NCBI RefSeq assembly: GCF_014323405.1
Contig: NZ_JACRWE010000003.1
Coordinates: forward strand, 1-64,000
Direction: 5' to 3'
From: Romboutsia faecis
GTDB taxonomy: Bacteria; Bacillota; Clostridia; Peptostreptococcales; Peptostreptococcaceae
DNA length: 64,000 bases
Positions 1 through 7,968 of the stretch are shown here, in pieces; within the stretch, counting starts at the first letter, position 1; each line of letters opens with the position of its first letter. The notes beneath the pieces are model-generated. The model did not search any database and was not told where the DNA came from. It was given only the letters and a program-made list of their open reading frames with translations. Made by a program: the position numbers and the translations under genes.

Positions 1-129
1 AAATTAGCTAAGAGAGCTAAAGAATTAGGATTAGATGCAATACATGATACAGTTCATGAAATGTGTAAAGATGAAGCTAGACATGGTAAAGCATTCTTAG
101 GATTATTAGAAAGACATTTCGGTAAATAA
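1..129 (+). CDS. reverse rubrerythrin, 3' end only
   Basis: The window opens inside this gene: frame 1 is open from base 1 to a TAA at 127-129, giving the last 42 residues. They match the C-terminus of the complete reverse rubrerythrin at 6192-6737 almost residue for residue, including the [14 protein letters not shown] segment, whose Glu and His residues belong to the second half of the di-iron site. The protein is a non-haem iron peroxidase/oxygen-protection enzyme of anaerobes. The two copies lie about 6 kb apart and differ at a few residues (for example FGK versus FKK at the very end), so this is a paralogous pair. The start and the rubredoxin domain lie outside the window. Confidence 0.9.
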   Translation, partial: KLAKRAKELGLDAIHDTVHEMCKDEARHGKAFLGLLERHFGK

Positions 130-144
130 GATAATATAAATAAT

Positions 145-186
145 AAAAAGCAAGCCTAGAAATAAATTATTTCAGGCTTGCTTTTT
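145..186. terminator. bidirectional intrinsic terminator
   Basis: Perfect 13-bp stem (AAAAAGCAAGCCT at 145-157 pairing with 174-186) with A and T runs on both sides. It lies between the convergent rubrerythrin gene (stop 129) and the ABC permease gene (stop 191), so it can serve both. Confidence 0.9.
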
Positions 187-190
187 ATTA

Positions 191-1456
191 TTATTTATAG
201 ATTGCTTTTATAGGGTCAAGTCGTGATGCCTTAAAAGCGGGAACTATACCAAAAACAATACCTGTTAAAATAGTCACAATGCTAGCAAATAAAATACTAT
301 TAATGCTAGGAAGTGCTTTAAAAGGAAGATAAGTAGTGACATAGTTTGTACTTATAAGTCCAATAACTATTCCTAATATTCCTCCAAGAATAGTGATAAA
401 AATAGATTCAATTAAAAATTGAAATAATATTGCTTTAGGCTTTGCACCTATAGCTCTTCTTATACCTATTTCTCTTTGTCTTTCCATAACAGAAACATAC
501 ATTACATTCATAACTCCAATACCTCCAACAAATAAAGATATTATAGTTATAATTAAAACCACTTTATTGATACCTGAAGTCATACTTTCTAATTCATATA
601 GTTGAGATTCAGCCTGATAAGATAAATCTTCAGTATTATAAGAACCTTCTATATTAGGATGTAACTCATAAAGTCTTTCTATAACTCTATTAGCAACTTC
701 AAAAACATCGTAGTTCTTAGACGCTACTAAGTCTAGAGAATATATTTCTGTGGAATAATCATATTGTTTTGCTAATTTTTCAAATGATTTTGAAGGTAAA
801 TAAGAAGTTTGCATATCATAATATTCCAAACTTTCATTACCAGTGTAGATAGAATTATAATCCATAGATTCATCTTCACTTACTAGAGAATTATCATCCA
901 ATACACCTATAACTTCAAATATATACCCACCTATAGTAATACCACGACCTAGTGCATTTTCAGGATTTCCAAATAAGTCTATAGCATTTTGCATAGTAAT
1001 CATAATGACATTTCTTTCTTCATCATCTAAAGAGAAGCTGCGTCCATAGATAGCTAAAGTATTTGAGTCTTCTTTTAAAGGAGATATATCCAAGTAGGTC
1101 ATTTTCTTATCAAAATATGCATCAAAGGAGTAAATAGAATTATCATTTATACCACTATCAGATGGAGCAATTTGCTTAACACCTTCAATAAAGGATAACT
1201 CTTCAATATCATTATGAGTGAAGGGAGATAAAAATATACTAAATTCATTCATAGAAGTATCTGATGATTCAAAGTATATGTTTGTTTTATTAGGTCCTAT
1301 ATTAGTTACGGTTTTTCTTACTTCATCTTTTAATCCATTACCAATAGAACTTATTAAAATAACAGAAGTAATACCTATGATTATCCATATTAAAGCAACA
1401 AAAACACGTAATTTATGACCTTTAACATTTACTAGAGCATTTTTTATTATATCCAT
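191..1456 (-). CDS. MacB/FtsX-type ABC transporter permease
   Basis: 421 residues with the MacB_PCD plus FtsX layout: one N-terminal membrane segment (about residues 17-40), a long extracytoplasmic domain (about 45-290), then three C-terminal membrane helices (about 298-320, 345-370, 385-408). The cytoplasmic loop carrying MERQREIGIRRAIGA is the conserved MacB signature. It is the membrane part of a tripartite-style exporter with the next two minus-strand genes, and its start overlaps the ATPase gene end by 10 bases, indicating translational coupling. Relatives export peptides, antibiotics or bacteriocins; the substrate here cannot be told. Confidence 0.9.
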   Translation of the reverse strand: MDIIKNALVNVKGHKLRVFVALIWIIIGITSVILISSIGNGLKDEVRKTVTNIGPNKTNIYFESSDTSMNEFSIFLSPFTHNDIEELSFIEGVKQIAPSDSGINDNSIYSFDAYFDKKMTYLDISPLKEDSNTLAIYGRSFSLDDEERNVIMITMQNAIDLFGNPENALGRGITIGGYIFEVIGVLDDNSLVSEDESMDYNSIYTGNESLEYYDMQTSYLPSKSFEKLAKQYDYSTEIYSLDLVASKNYDVFEVANRVIERLYELHPNIEGSYNTEDLSYQAESQLYELESMTSGINKVVLIITIISLFVGGIGVMNVMYVSVMERQREIGIRRAIGAKPKAILFQFLIESIFITILGGILGIVIGLISTNYVTTYLPFKALPSINSILFASIVTILTGIVFGIVPAFKASRLDPIKAIYK

Positions 1457-2142
1457 ATTGGTACCTCCAATGAAGTAAAAGCGCCATCTTTTAAAGTGAT
1501 AACCTTAGTAGCGTATTTAGTTAAATCTTGGTCATGAGTAACCATAATAATAGTTTTTCCATCATTATTAAGTTTTTTTAAAAGTTTCATAATTTCTTCG
1601 CTTGTCTCACTATCTAAAGCTCCAGTAGGTTCATCTGCAAATATTATTTGAGGATTATTAACTAATGCCCTTGCAATAGCTATACGTTGTTGTTGGCCTC
1701 CAGATAATTGAAGTGGAAATTGGTTTATTTTATCAAGTAAGCCAACAGAAGATAAACTTTTCTCTACAATAGCTTTCTTTTCTTTTTTACTAGATATTTT
1801 ATTATATATTAAAGGTAATTCAATATTTTGATATATATTCAAGGTTTCTATTAAGTTAAATTGTTGAAAAATAAACCCAATATTTTTATTTCTAAATACA
1901 GAGCGCTGATTTTCATTTAATTTACTTACATTTTCATTATTGAAATAATAGTCTCCATCGTCAAATTTATCTAAGAATCCAAGAATGTTAAGTAGGGTAG
2001 TTTTTCCACTACCTGATTTACCCATAATCATTACAAATTCACCCTTTTGGATATTTAGATCTATGTTTTTCAATACTTGTATTTTTTCTTTCCCTACTTT
2101 GTAATATTTTTTTATATTTTGGAGCTTTATTAGATTAGTCAA
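1447..2142 (-). CDS. ABC transporter ATP-binding protein (MacB/LolD type)
   Basis: The Walker A motif GKSGSGKTT, the Q-loop FIFQQFNL, the signature LSGGQQQR, Walker B IIFADEPT and the switch histidine in VTHDQDL are all present, so it should hydrolyse ATP. I place the start at a TTG (2142-2140) preceded by GAAGGA at good distance. The open frame extends further upstream to an ATG at 2239-2241, but that stretch lies inside the adaptor gene and has no ribosome site. The resulting 231 residues begin just before the first strand of the fold, as usual in this family. The gene overlaps the adaptor gene by 8 bases and the permease gene by 10, so all three are coupled. Confidence 0.88.
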   Translation of the reverse strand: MTNLIKLQNIKKYYKVGKEKIQVLKNIDLNIQKGEFVMIMGKSGSGKTTLLNILGFLDKFDDGDYYFNNENVSKLNENQRSVFRNKNIGFIFQQFNLIETLNIYQNIELPLIYNKISSKKEKKAIVEKSLSSVGLLDKINQFPLQLSGGQQQRIAIARALVNNPQIIFADEPTGALDSETSEEIMKLLKKLNNDGKTIIMVTHDQDLTKYATKVITLKDGAFTSLEVPIWI

Positions 2143-3193
2143 TTTTTTGTTTTCCTTCAACATCAGATTTTGAACTTTCATACATAGATAAGGCTTGTCC
2201 TTCTTCCATTTCTTCAGTAGGGGTTGTAAGTATAATATCATTTTCTTTTAATCCAGATTTAACTACAGCAAATTCTTCATTTTTGCTTTCTATTTCAACC
2301 AATTGTTTTTTTAGGATACCATTTAAGTCTTTAAATACATAGTATTTATCTTCTGACTCTAATATAGAGGATGTAGGTATTTTTGAATAAGAATTATCCA
2401 ATTTTATAGATGCTTGAACATGGAAACCATTAACCAACCCTTCCTGGTCATCAAATGCAATATTTATGTCATAATAAGATAATGTGCTAGATTGTTGTTG
2501 ATATTCATTTGAGGAGTCTGATGAAGGCCTTTCTGAGATAAAACTTATTCTACCAGTTAAATTTTTATTTGTAGATAATATAAGGACTTTTGCAGTTTGA
2601 TCAACTTGTATTTTTGCTAAATCTTGTTCGCTGGCTTGCCCTTTCATATAAAATTCATTAGATTGCAATGTAATAAATCCACTTTGACTTTCAGACTCTT
2701 CATTTAAAAAGACTTTTCCATCAAAAGGAGCAAGTGTTTTACTATAAGAATTTTCGCTAAGTGATTTAATTTGTGCATTTAATTTATTTATTTCAAGGCT
2801 TATAGATGGGTCATTAAATTCCTGAGATGATTTTAATTCAGATACTTGAGATTTCAGTTCATTAATCTCATTTATTATCGATGGGTTCTTGCAAGTAAAA
2901 AGTATACTACCTTTTTTTACAGATTGACCATTTTCTACTTTCAATTGATCAATTTCTTCACCATCTGATAATACAAAGTCTTTGCTATCCTTTGGTAATA
3001 CAATACCGTTAATAAAAACTTTCTCACTTTCTGGTATAGCATATGTTTCTACAAAGGACTCTGGTTCTTCACTGTTAATTTTGTTATCTTTTCCATTATA
3101 GAAAAAATAGACACTTAGAGTTACACACAATATTGAGGTAACACCTATAATAATTTTAATTCTTTTATTTTTGAATTTTTCTAGAAATAACAT
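2135..3193 (-). CDS. HlyD/MacA-like membrane-fusion adaptor of the ABC exporter
   Basis: 352 residues: one N-terminal membrane anchor (about 12-32), a barrel-sandwich (lipoyl-like) region split by a short coiled coil (about 100-150, repeated KSQVSELKSSQ-like heptads), then beta-barrel and membrane-proximal domains. It resembles the YknX-type adaptors that accompany MacB permeases in Firmicutes. It is the first gene of the minus-strand three-gene unit. An AAGGAG sequence (complement of 3201-3206) sets the ATG at 3193. Its promoter must lie in 3194-3316, where a palindrome is found. Confidence 0.88.
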   Translation of the reverse strand: MLFLEKFKNKRIKIIIGVTSILCVTLSVYFFYNGKDNKINSEEPESFVETYAIPESEKVFINGIVLPKDSKDFVLSDGEEIDQLKVENGQSVKKGSILFTCKNPSIINEINELKSQVSELKSSQEFNDPSISLEINKLNAQIKSLSENSYSKTLAPFDGKVFLNEESESQSGFITLQSNEFYMKGQASEQDLAKIQVDQTAKVLILSTNKNLTGRISFISERPSSDSSNEYQQQSSTLSYYDINIAFDDQEGLVNGFHVQASIKLDNSYSKIPTSSILESEDKYYVFKDLNGILKKQLVEIESKNEEFAVVKSGLKENDIILTTPTEEMEEGQALSMYESSKSDVEGKQKID

Positions 3194-3216
3194 ATAAACA
3201 CTCCTTAAAATAATAA

Positions 3217-3240
3217 TACCTCTATAAAATTATAGAGGTA
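3217..3240. promoter_or_regulatory. palindrome in the 5' leader of the ABC exporter operon
   Basis: Perfect inverted repeat: TACCTCTATA at 3217-3226 and TATAGAGGTA at 3231-3240, with a 4-base spacer. It lies about 25 bases upstream of the adaptor start and next to its ribosome binding site. There is no T-run after it in the direction of the operon, so an operator or a translation-controlling hairpin is more likely than a terminator. Confidence 0.5.
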
Positions 3241-3316
3241 AATAATGTAATAAGTCAAAACTAATTAAAAAAATTAAAAAATTGTAACTTTTACAAGAAG
3301 TATAAATTATATATGT

Positions 3317-3910
3317 TTATGCTGTAAATTCAATTGATTTAGGTGTAACAGCATCTAAGTTTTTATAAAGTACGTATCTTATAATTCCATCTTTATTTTC
3401 TTTTGCAAGTTTATTTTCAAATCCTAGACTTAATATTGTTTTTAAACTGTATACATTTTCTGAGTTTACTACTGTAACTATATTTTTTATACCTTTACTG
3501 GAAGATACTTCTATTCTAGTTTCTAGTAATGTACGATGTAGAGCATTACCACGATAGAAAGGATCAACCATAACAAATCCAGATATATAAGTATTTTCTA
3601 TTTGGAATTTATCCATTCCCATTTCAAAAAGCATATCCTTATATTCCCCTTGTGGGGCTTCACATAAAGCAGAAGCAACTAAGGTACCTTCTATATAACA
3701 TCCTACTATAAAACCACCGTTATCTAAAACACCTTCTAAGTAAGAAGCATCACGAGACTTGAGCCAGCTTTTATTGTCCATAGTACTGTTCACTCTATTG
3801 TATAAGTTAATAACGTCCTCAAATTTATCTTTAGTTATATAACAAATATCACCGTATAAATTTTCGCAAGGATTCCCGTTAAATTTAGATAATTGTATTG
3901 ATTTTATCAA
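3317..3910 (-). CDS. GNAT-family N-acetyltransferase
   Basis: 197 residues. The central part (about 70-165) has the GNAT pattern: a strand ending in SGFVMVDPFYRGNALHRTLLE, which replaces the usual acetyl-CoA loop RxxGxG/A with YRGNALHR, followed by a helix and then ENVYSLKTILSLGFE, the typical 'N..S....LGF' motif near the end of the fold. The start is TTG (3910-3908), chosen because GGAGG lies 8 bases upstream. It is a single-gene unit. The substrate (amine, amino acid or protein N-terminus) cannot be inferred. Confidence 0.8.
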   Translation of the reverse strand: MIKSIQLSKFNGNPCENLYGDICYITKDKFEDVINLYNRVNSTMDNKSWLKSRDASYLEGVLDNGGFIVGCYIEGTLVASALCEAPQGEYKDMLFEMGMDKFQIENTYISGFVMVDPFYRGNALHRTLLETRIEVSSSKGIKNIVTVVNSENVYSLKTILSLGFENKLAKENKDGIIRYVLYKNLDAVTPKSIEFTA

Positions 3911-4250
3911 TTAAGCACCTCCGAATCTCACAGGATAGACCTATGAAGAAATTTATAAATTTTATGTCAAATTAAGAAGAAAAATAGATTTTCTCACTAA
4001 GTAAATTTGCAAATTAAATATGTGTGTAATCAAGTAACAGACCTTATGCTGTATATATATTGTATATAAAAAATAATTATAAGATATTATAACATAATCT
4101 AAAGAAAATTAAAGAGTAAAAAGTCGATTTTTAGCGAAAAAATTACGAATTGAGTAGAGTTGAATAGGATTGAAGGAAAACGATTGGGTAATTATAACAA
4201 AAAAAGACCTAGAAATCTAAGTCTTTTAATTAATAATCAGTTAAATTTAA
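3911..4250. other. intergenic stretch, AT-rich
   Basis: Between the acetyltransferase and a small minus-strand gene. It must hold the promoter of the acetyltransferase, but I cannot fix it among several TATAAT-like strings. The terminator of the 61-residue gene (4199-4228) lies at the right end. I see no further open frame with a ribosome site. Confidence 0.5.
4199..4228 (-). terminator. intrinsic terminator of the 61-residue gene
   Basis: Read on the minus strand, AAAGACTTAG pairs with CTAGGTCTTT around a short AAAT-like loop and is followed by a run of seven or more T. It lies about 25 bases past the stop codon at 4251. Confidence 0.8.
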
Positions 4251-4436
4251 TTAATCTTGATAATTTGCCAAAGCATTACTAGCTGCAAATACTGCTTCCT
4301 CAACATATGTTATTGTATTTTCTATTTGATGTTTATTATTTTGTTTTTCTACATTTTTTAATGCATGATTTAAGCAACTTTGAGCACTTTGAAGTTGAGC
4401 GAATGCATCTTTTAATTCGTCTTTAGAATTTTTCAT
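4251..4436 (-). CDS. small all-helical protein of unknown function, 61 aa
   Basis: I do not recognise the family. The protein is short, charged, Gln/Asn/Ala-rich and predicted fully helical: two amphipathic helices (about residues 3-29 and 36-60) separated by a KQNNKH turn. It has no signal peptide or cysteine cluster except one Cys at about 21. A good ribosome site (GGAGGTT, complement of about 4440-4447) and a dedicated terminator make it a convincing gene. It is monocistronic. A small stress- or sporulation-associated helical-bundle protein would fit, but that is only a guess from composition. Confidence 0.7.
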   Translation of the reverse strand: MKNSKDELKDAFAQLQSAQSCLNHALKNVEKQNNKHQIENTITYVEEAVFAASNALANYQD

Positions 4437-4707
4437 AAGTAACCTCCAAAATATTATAATTAAAATTTCAATTTAAATTTAAAAATTATCAACGTACTAC
4501 TTAATATATAAGATTTTTAAGTGTGATGATAATATATAAATTCGCTCTTATAAATGAGTTAAGTAAACGAATTTTATGTAAAAAATACTTAGTAAAAGTA
4601 TTTGCATTATAAAAATATATATGCATGCTTTATGGTTAACTGAATTTAGAATATTAAATTACTAATGGGAAAATATAAGTATATAATTTAAAGTTAAGGA
4701 GAGTAAC

Positions 4708-5934
4708 ATGCTTAGATATAGAAAATTATCCTTTTTATTATGTATATTGCTATGTATTACATTTTTACTAGGAATGAATAAAGTAGAAGATACTAAAGGT
4801 AAAAAAATATTTAAAAATATAAGTATTGAAAATATAGATATAGGAGGTTTAACTTATAAAGAGGCGTTAGAAGAAATTAATAAATATTACAAAGAAAAAG
4901 ATATAAATATTAATTATGAAGATAAATCATGGACTATAAGGCCAGATGAAATAGAGTTAAGCTATAATATAGAAAAAGCTCTGTCTGAGGCTTATGATTA
5001 TACAGAGACAGAGAGTAAATTAGAAAATATAAAAAGGAAAACTGGACTTATCCTTAGGAGAAATTATAATATAGATTTAAAAGCAACTTATAATGAAGTA
5101 AAGCTTAGTAATTTTATTGAAAGTATATGTAAAGAAATTGATGTTGATGTTACACAGGCTAGCATTGAAATAAAAGATTCTGGAGAAATTATAAGAAAAC
5201 CTTCTAAAGAAGGTAAAGAGGTACAAATAATAAAATTAAAAGAAGATATATATAATATGATCTGTGATAAAAAAATAAAAAGTCTTGACCTGCCTGTTAA
5301 AATTGTAAATCCAGCAATAACTACTGAGGATATTCAGTCAATAAACACTGTATTAGGTCAATTTAGCACTAGCTTTAATGAACATAATTCAAGAGGTAGT
5401 AATATTCACGTAGCAGGAAAAAGTACTAGTGAAAAATTAATAATGCCATATGAGATATTTTCTTATAATAAAGCTACAGGAGCTAGAAACTGGGTTAATG
5501 GATATAAAACTGCTAAGGTAATAATCGGTGGAAAATATGTAAATGGTGAAGGTGGTGGCGTGTGCCAAGTATCCACTACTATATATAATGCTGCTTTATT
5601 ATCTGGCATGGAAATAGAAGAAGTACACAATCACACTATGCCATCAAGATATGTACCAAGAGGTAGAGATGCAGCAGTATCATATGGGTATACAGATTTT
5701 AAATTTAAAAATCCATACTCACATCCTATCTATATTAAAAATATTGTTAGCAATGGTGCAATAACATCTAAGATATACGGATGTAGCCAAGATCGAGAAA
5801 GGCTATATATAAAAACAGAAGAAAAAATTGATAAAACAAATATAATCGTCAAAACATACAGAGTCTACTTAGACGAAGAAAATAATAAAATAAGAGAAGA
5901 GCTCATAGCAACAAGTAAGTATAAATTAAAATAG
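4708..5934 (+). CDS. VanW family protein with peptidoglycan-binding-like N-domain
   Basis: 408 residues with an uncleaved signal/anchor (about 7-24). The N-terminal half (about 40-200) resembles the PG_binding_4 domain that often precedes VanW. The VanW domain proper spans about 225-355 and has the hallmark GEGGGVCQVSTTIYNAAL, then HNHTMPSRYVPRGRDAAVSYG. It acts outside the membrane in the cell envelope. The biochemical role of VanW is not established, and vancomycin resistance should not be inferred. The ATG follows AAGGAG by 8 bases. The gene stands alone in the same orientation as the downstream rubrerythrin, 257 bases apart. Confidence 0.9.
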   Translation: MLRYRKLSFLLCILLCITFLLGMNKVEDTKGKKIFKNISIENIDIGGLTYKEALEEINKYYKEKDININYEDKSWTIRPDEIELSYNIEKALSEAYDYTETESKLENIKRKTGLILRRNYNIDLKATYNEVKLSNFIESICKEIDVDVTQASIEIKDSGEIIRKPSKEGKEVQIIKLKEDIYNMICDKKIKSLDLPVKIVNPAITTEDIQSINTVLGQFSTSFNEHNSRGSNIHVAGKSTSEKLIMPYEIFSYNKATGARNWVNGYKTAKVIIGGKYVNGEGGGVCQVSTTIYNAALLSGMEIEEVHNHTMPSRYVPRGRDAAVSYGYTDFKFKNPYSHPIYIKNIVSNGAITSKIYGCSQDRERLYIKTEEKIDKTNIIVKTYRVYLDEENNKIREELIATSKYKLK

Positions 5935-5993
5935 ATGTTTTTATTACATTATCAATTTTAATACTAATAATGTATAATTTATTAAGGCGAAAT

Positions 5994-6018
5994 TAGTAAA
6001 ATAATATTATTTTTACTA
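5994..6018. promoter_or_regulatory. AT-rich palindrome upstream of the reverse rubrerythrin gene
   Basis: TAGTAAAA at 5994-6001 is mirrored by TTTTTACTA ending at 6018, around a TAATATTA core, with one unmatched base. It could be an operator or a weak terminator for the VanW gene. PerR-type control is common for rubrerythrins, but this is not a clear PerR box. Confidence 0.35.
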
Positions 6019-6191
6019 TGATAACCATTATAAGTTATACATTTTTTATTTTTAAATTTAGGTATTAATTAATAATATTGTTTTAAAGCAAAAGTAAAGG
6101 GTATATTTTTAATATAACATAAAGAAATATAAAACTGATAATTAAAAGATAATAATTAATTAAATAAATATAAATATAGGAGGAGTAAATA

Positions 6192-6737
6192 ATGAAAAAG
6201 TTTGTATGTACAGTATGTGGCTATATATATGAAGGTGACAATGCACCAGAAGTATGTCCAGTATGTAAAGTAGGGGCTGATAAATTTGAGGAAATGTCAG
6301 GGGAAATGAAGTGGGCTGATGAGCATAGAATAGGATTAGCAAAAGGTGTAGATGAAGAGATACTAGAAGGTTTGAGAGCTAATTTTGTAGGGGAATGTAC
6401 AGAGGTTGGTATGTATATAGCAATGAGTCGTCAAGCTGATAGAGAAGGATATCCAGAAGTAGCAGAAGCATATAGAAGAATAGCATATGAAGAAGCAGAA
6501 CATGCAGCAAAATTTGCAGAGTTATTAGGTGAAGTTGTAGTGGCAGATACTAAAGAAAATTTAAGTGTAAGAGTTGAAGCTGAATATGGAGCAACAGATG
6601 GAAAATTAAAACTAGCAAAAAAAGCTAAAGAATTAGGACTAGATGCAATACATGATACAGTTCATGAAATGTGTAAAGATGAAGCAAGACATGGTAAGGC
6701 TTTCTTAGGATTATTAGAGAGACATTTTAAAAAATAA
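6192..6737 (+). CDS. reverse rubrerythrin (rubredoxin domain N-terminal)
   Basis: 181 residues. A rubredoxin-type Fe(Cys)4 domain comes first ([11 protein letters not shown] at about 5-15 and CPVCKVGAD at about 22-30), then a four-helix ferritin-like di-iron domain with EECTEVGMY-, EEAEHAAKF- and [13 protein letters not shown] metal-binding helices. This domain order is the reverse of classical rubrerythrin and is typical of clostridial enzymes that reduce H2O2 and O2 with NADH-derived electrons. GGAGG lies 7 bases before the ATG. It is monocistronic with its own terminator, and is a paralogue of the truncated gene at 1-129. Confidence 0.95.
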   Translation: MKKFVCTVCGYIYEGDNAPEVCPVCKVGADKFEEMSGEMKWADEHRIGLAKGVDEEILEGLRANFVGECTEVGMYIAMSRQADREGYPEVAEAYRRIAYEEAEHAAKFAELLGEVVVADTKENLSVRVEAEYGATDGKLKLAKKAKELGLDAIHDTVHEMCKDEARHGKAFLGLLERHFKK

Positions 6738-6745
6738 AGAATTAT

Positions 6746-6784
6746 AAAAAAGGTCATACGGCATATCGCTATATGACCTTTTTT
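6746..6784 (+). terminator. intrinsic terminator after the reverse rubrerythrin gene
   Basis: AAAAAAGGTCATA pairs with TATGACCTTTTTT around an 11-13 base loop, 10 bases after the stop codon. Confidence 0.9.
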
Positions 6785-7061
6785 ATATATATAACTAATT
6801 TATTCACAAATAGAATAACTTTATTTGTGAATAAAACTACATAATTTTGTATACAATTATGCCGCTAACAATGAAAAAAAGTATTGGATGAAAAAAATTA
6901 GTATAAAGACAAAAATTTTAGACTTAATTACTGGTAATTTATTACAAACTATGTAAAGTGTAGTATAATTTATGTATACAGAATGTTATAATGAAGTTAA
7001 AAAAATAACAACGATGTTGTTAGATTAAAATAAATATTATAGTGAAAATTATTAAGTCAGA

Positions 7062-7967
7062 ATGGGGAATATGGATATGGGAAATAAAGTGGTAAGTAAG
7101 AGATTATTAGCAGATAATATTTATCTAATGGAGATTGAATCAAAAAGAGTTTCAAAATCAGCAAAACCAGGTCAATTTGTAATTGTTAAAATGGATGAAA
7201 AGGGAGAGAGAATACCTTTAACAATTGCTGATTATGATAAAAATAAAAATACTGTAACTATAGTATTTCAGGCAGTAGGAGCTTCAACTAAGTTACTAGC
7301 AGACTTAAGTGAGGGAGATTTTATAATGGACTTTGTAGGTCCACTAGGACAACCAAGTGAATTCATCAAAGAAGATATAAGCAAGTTAAAAAATAAAAAT
7401 ATTATTTTTATAGCAGGAGGAGTTGGAGCTGCTCCTGTTTATCCTCAAGTTAAATGGTTTAAAGAAAATAATTTAGATGTAGATGTAATAATAGGTTCAA
7501 GAAATAAAGACTTATTAATACTAGAAGATGAAATGAGAGCTGTTGCAAAAAATTTATATGTATCAACTGATGATGGTTCATATGGTTATGATGGAAAAGT
7601 AACTGATTTACTTAAAGATCTAGTACAAAATCAAGGAAAAAGATATGATCATGCAGTAGTAATAGGTCCTATGATTATGATGAAGTTTACAAGTATGTTA
7701 ACAAAAGAATTAGAAATACCAACTATAGTTAGTTTAAATCCAATAATGGTTGATGGAACAGGTATGTGTGGAGCATGTAGAGTAAGCTTAGGTGATGAAA
7801 TAAAGTTTGCATGTGTTGATGGTCCAGAATTTGATGGACATTTAGTAAATTTTGATGAAGCTATGAGAAGACAAGCTATGTATAAGTCTGAAGAAGGAAG
7901 AGCATTATTAGAAAGTGAAGATAGAGGAACTTCTCATCATAGCAATTGTGGATGTGGGGGTAATTAA
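7062..7967 (+). CDS. nfnA: NfnA, FAD/[2Fe-2S] subunit of the electron-bifurcating NADH-dependent ferredoxin:NADP+ oxidoreductase
   Basis: About 296-301 residues of the dihydroorotate-dehydrogenase electron-transfer (PyrK-like) family. An FAD-binding barrel (about 8-100, with RIPLTIADYD) is followed by an NAD(P)-binding Rossmann domain (about 112-220, IIFIAGGVGAAPVYP) and a C-terminal Cys cluster GMCGACRV...FACVDGPEFDGH (about 236-262) for the [2Fe-2S] centre. A His/Cys-rich tail (HHSNCGCGG) ends the protein. The start is uncertain: ATGs at 7062, 7071 and 7077 are in frame, and GGGGA at 7064-7068 best supports 7077. The gene is one base from nfnB. Together the products couple NADH and reduced ferredoxin oxidation to NADP+ reduction in the cytoplasm. 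Confidence 0.9.
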   Translation: MGNMDMGNKVVSKRLLADNIYLMEIESKRVSKSAKPGQFVIVKMDEKGERIPLTIADYDKNKNTVTIVFQAVGASTKLLADLSEGDFIMDFVGPLGQPSEFIKEDISKLKNKNIIFIAGGVGAAPVYPQVKWFKENNLDVDVIIGSRNKDLLILEDEMRAVAKNLYVSTDDGSYGYDGKVTDLLKDLVQNQGKRYDHAVVIGPMIMMKFTSMLTKELEIPTIVSLNPIMVDGTGMCGACRVSLGDEIKFACVDGPEFDGHLVNFDEAMRRQAMYKSEEGRALLESEDRGTSHHSNCGCGGN

Positions 7968-7968
7968 T

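Noticed and set aside
1218..1418. Plus-strand frame of 66 codons inside the ABC permease gene
   Set aside because: Antisense shadow; no ribosome site and no recognisable sequence.
2143..2241. N-terminal extension of the ABC ATPase
   Set aside because: It lies inside the adaptor gene, has no ribosome site and precedes the normal beginning of the fold; TTG 2142 fits better.
5935..6191. PerR box upstream of the rubrerythrin gene
   Set aside because: The AT-rich palindromes there do not match the TTATAAT-N-ATTATAA consensus closely enough to name the regulator.
6160..6342. Minus-strand frame over the start of the rubrerythrin gene
   Set aside because: Antisense of the rubredoxin domain; hydrophobic composition is a by-product of the coding strand.
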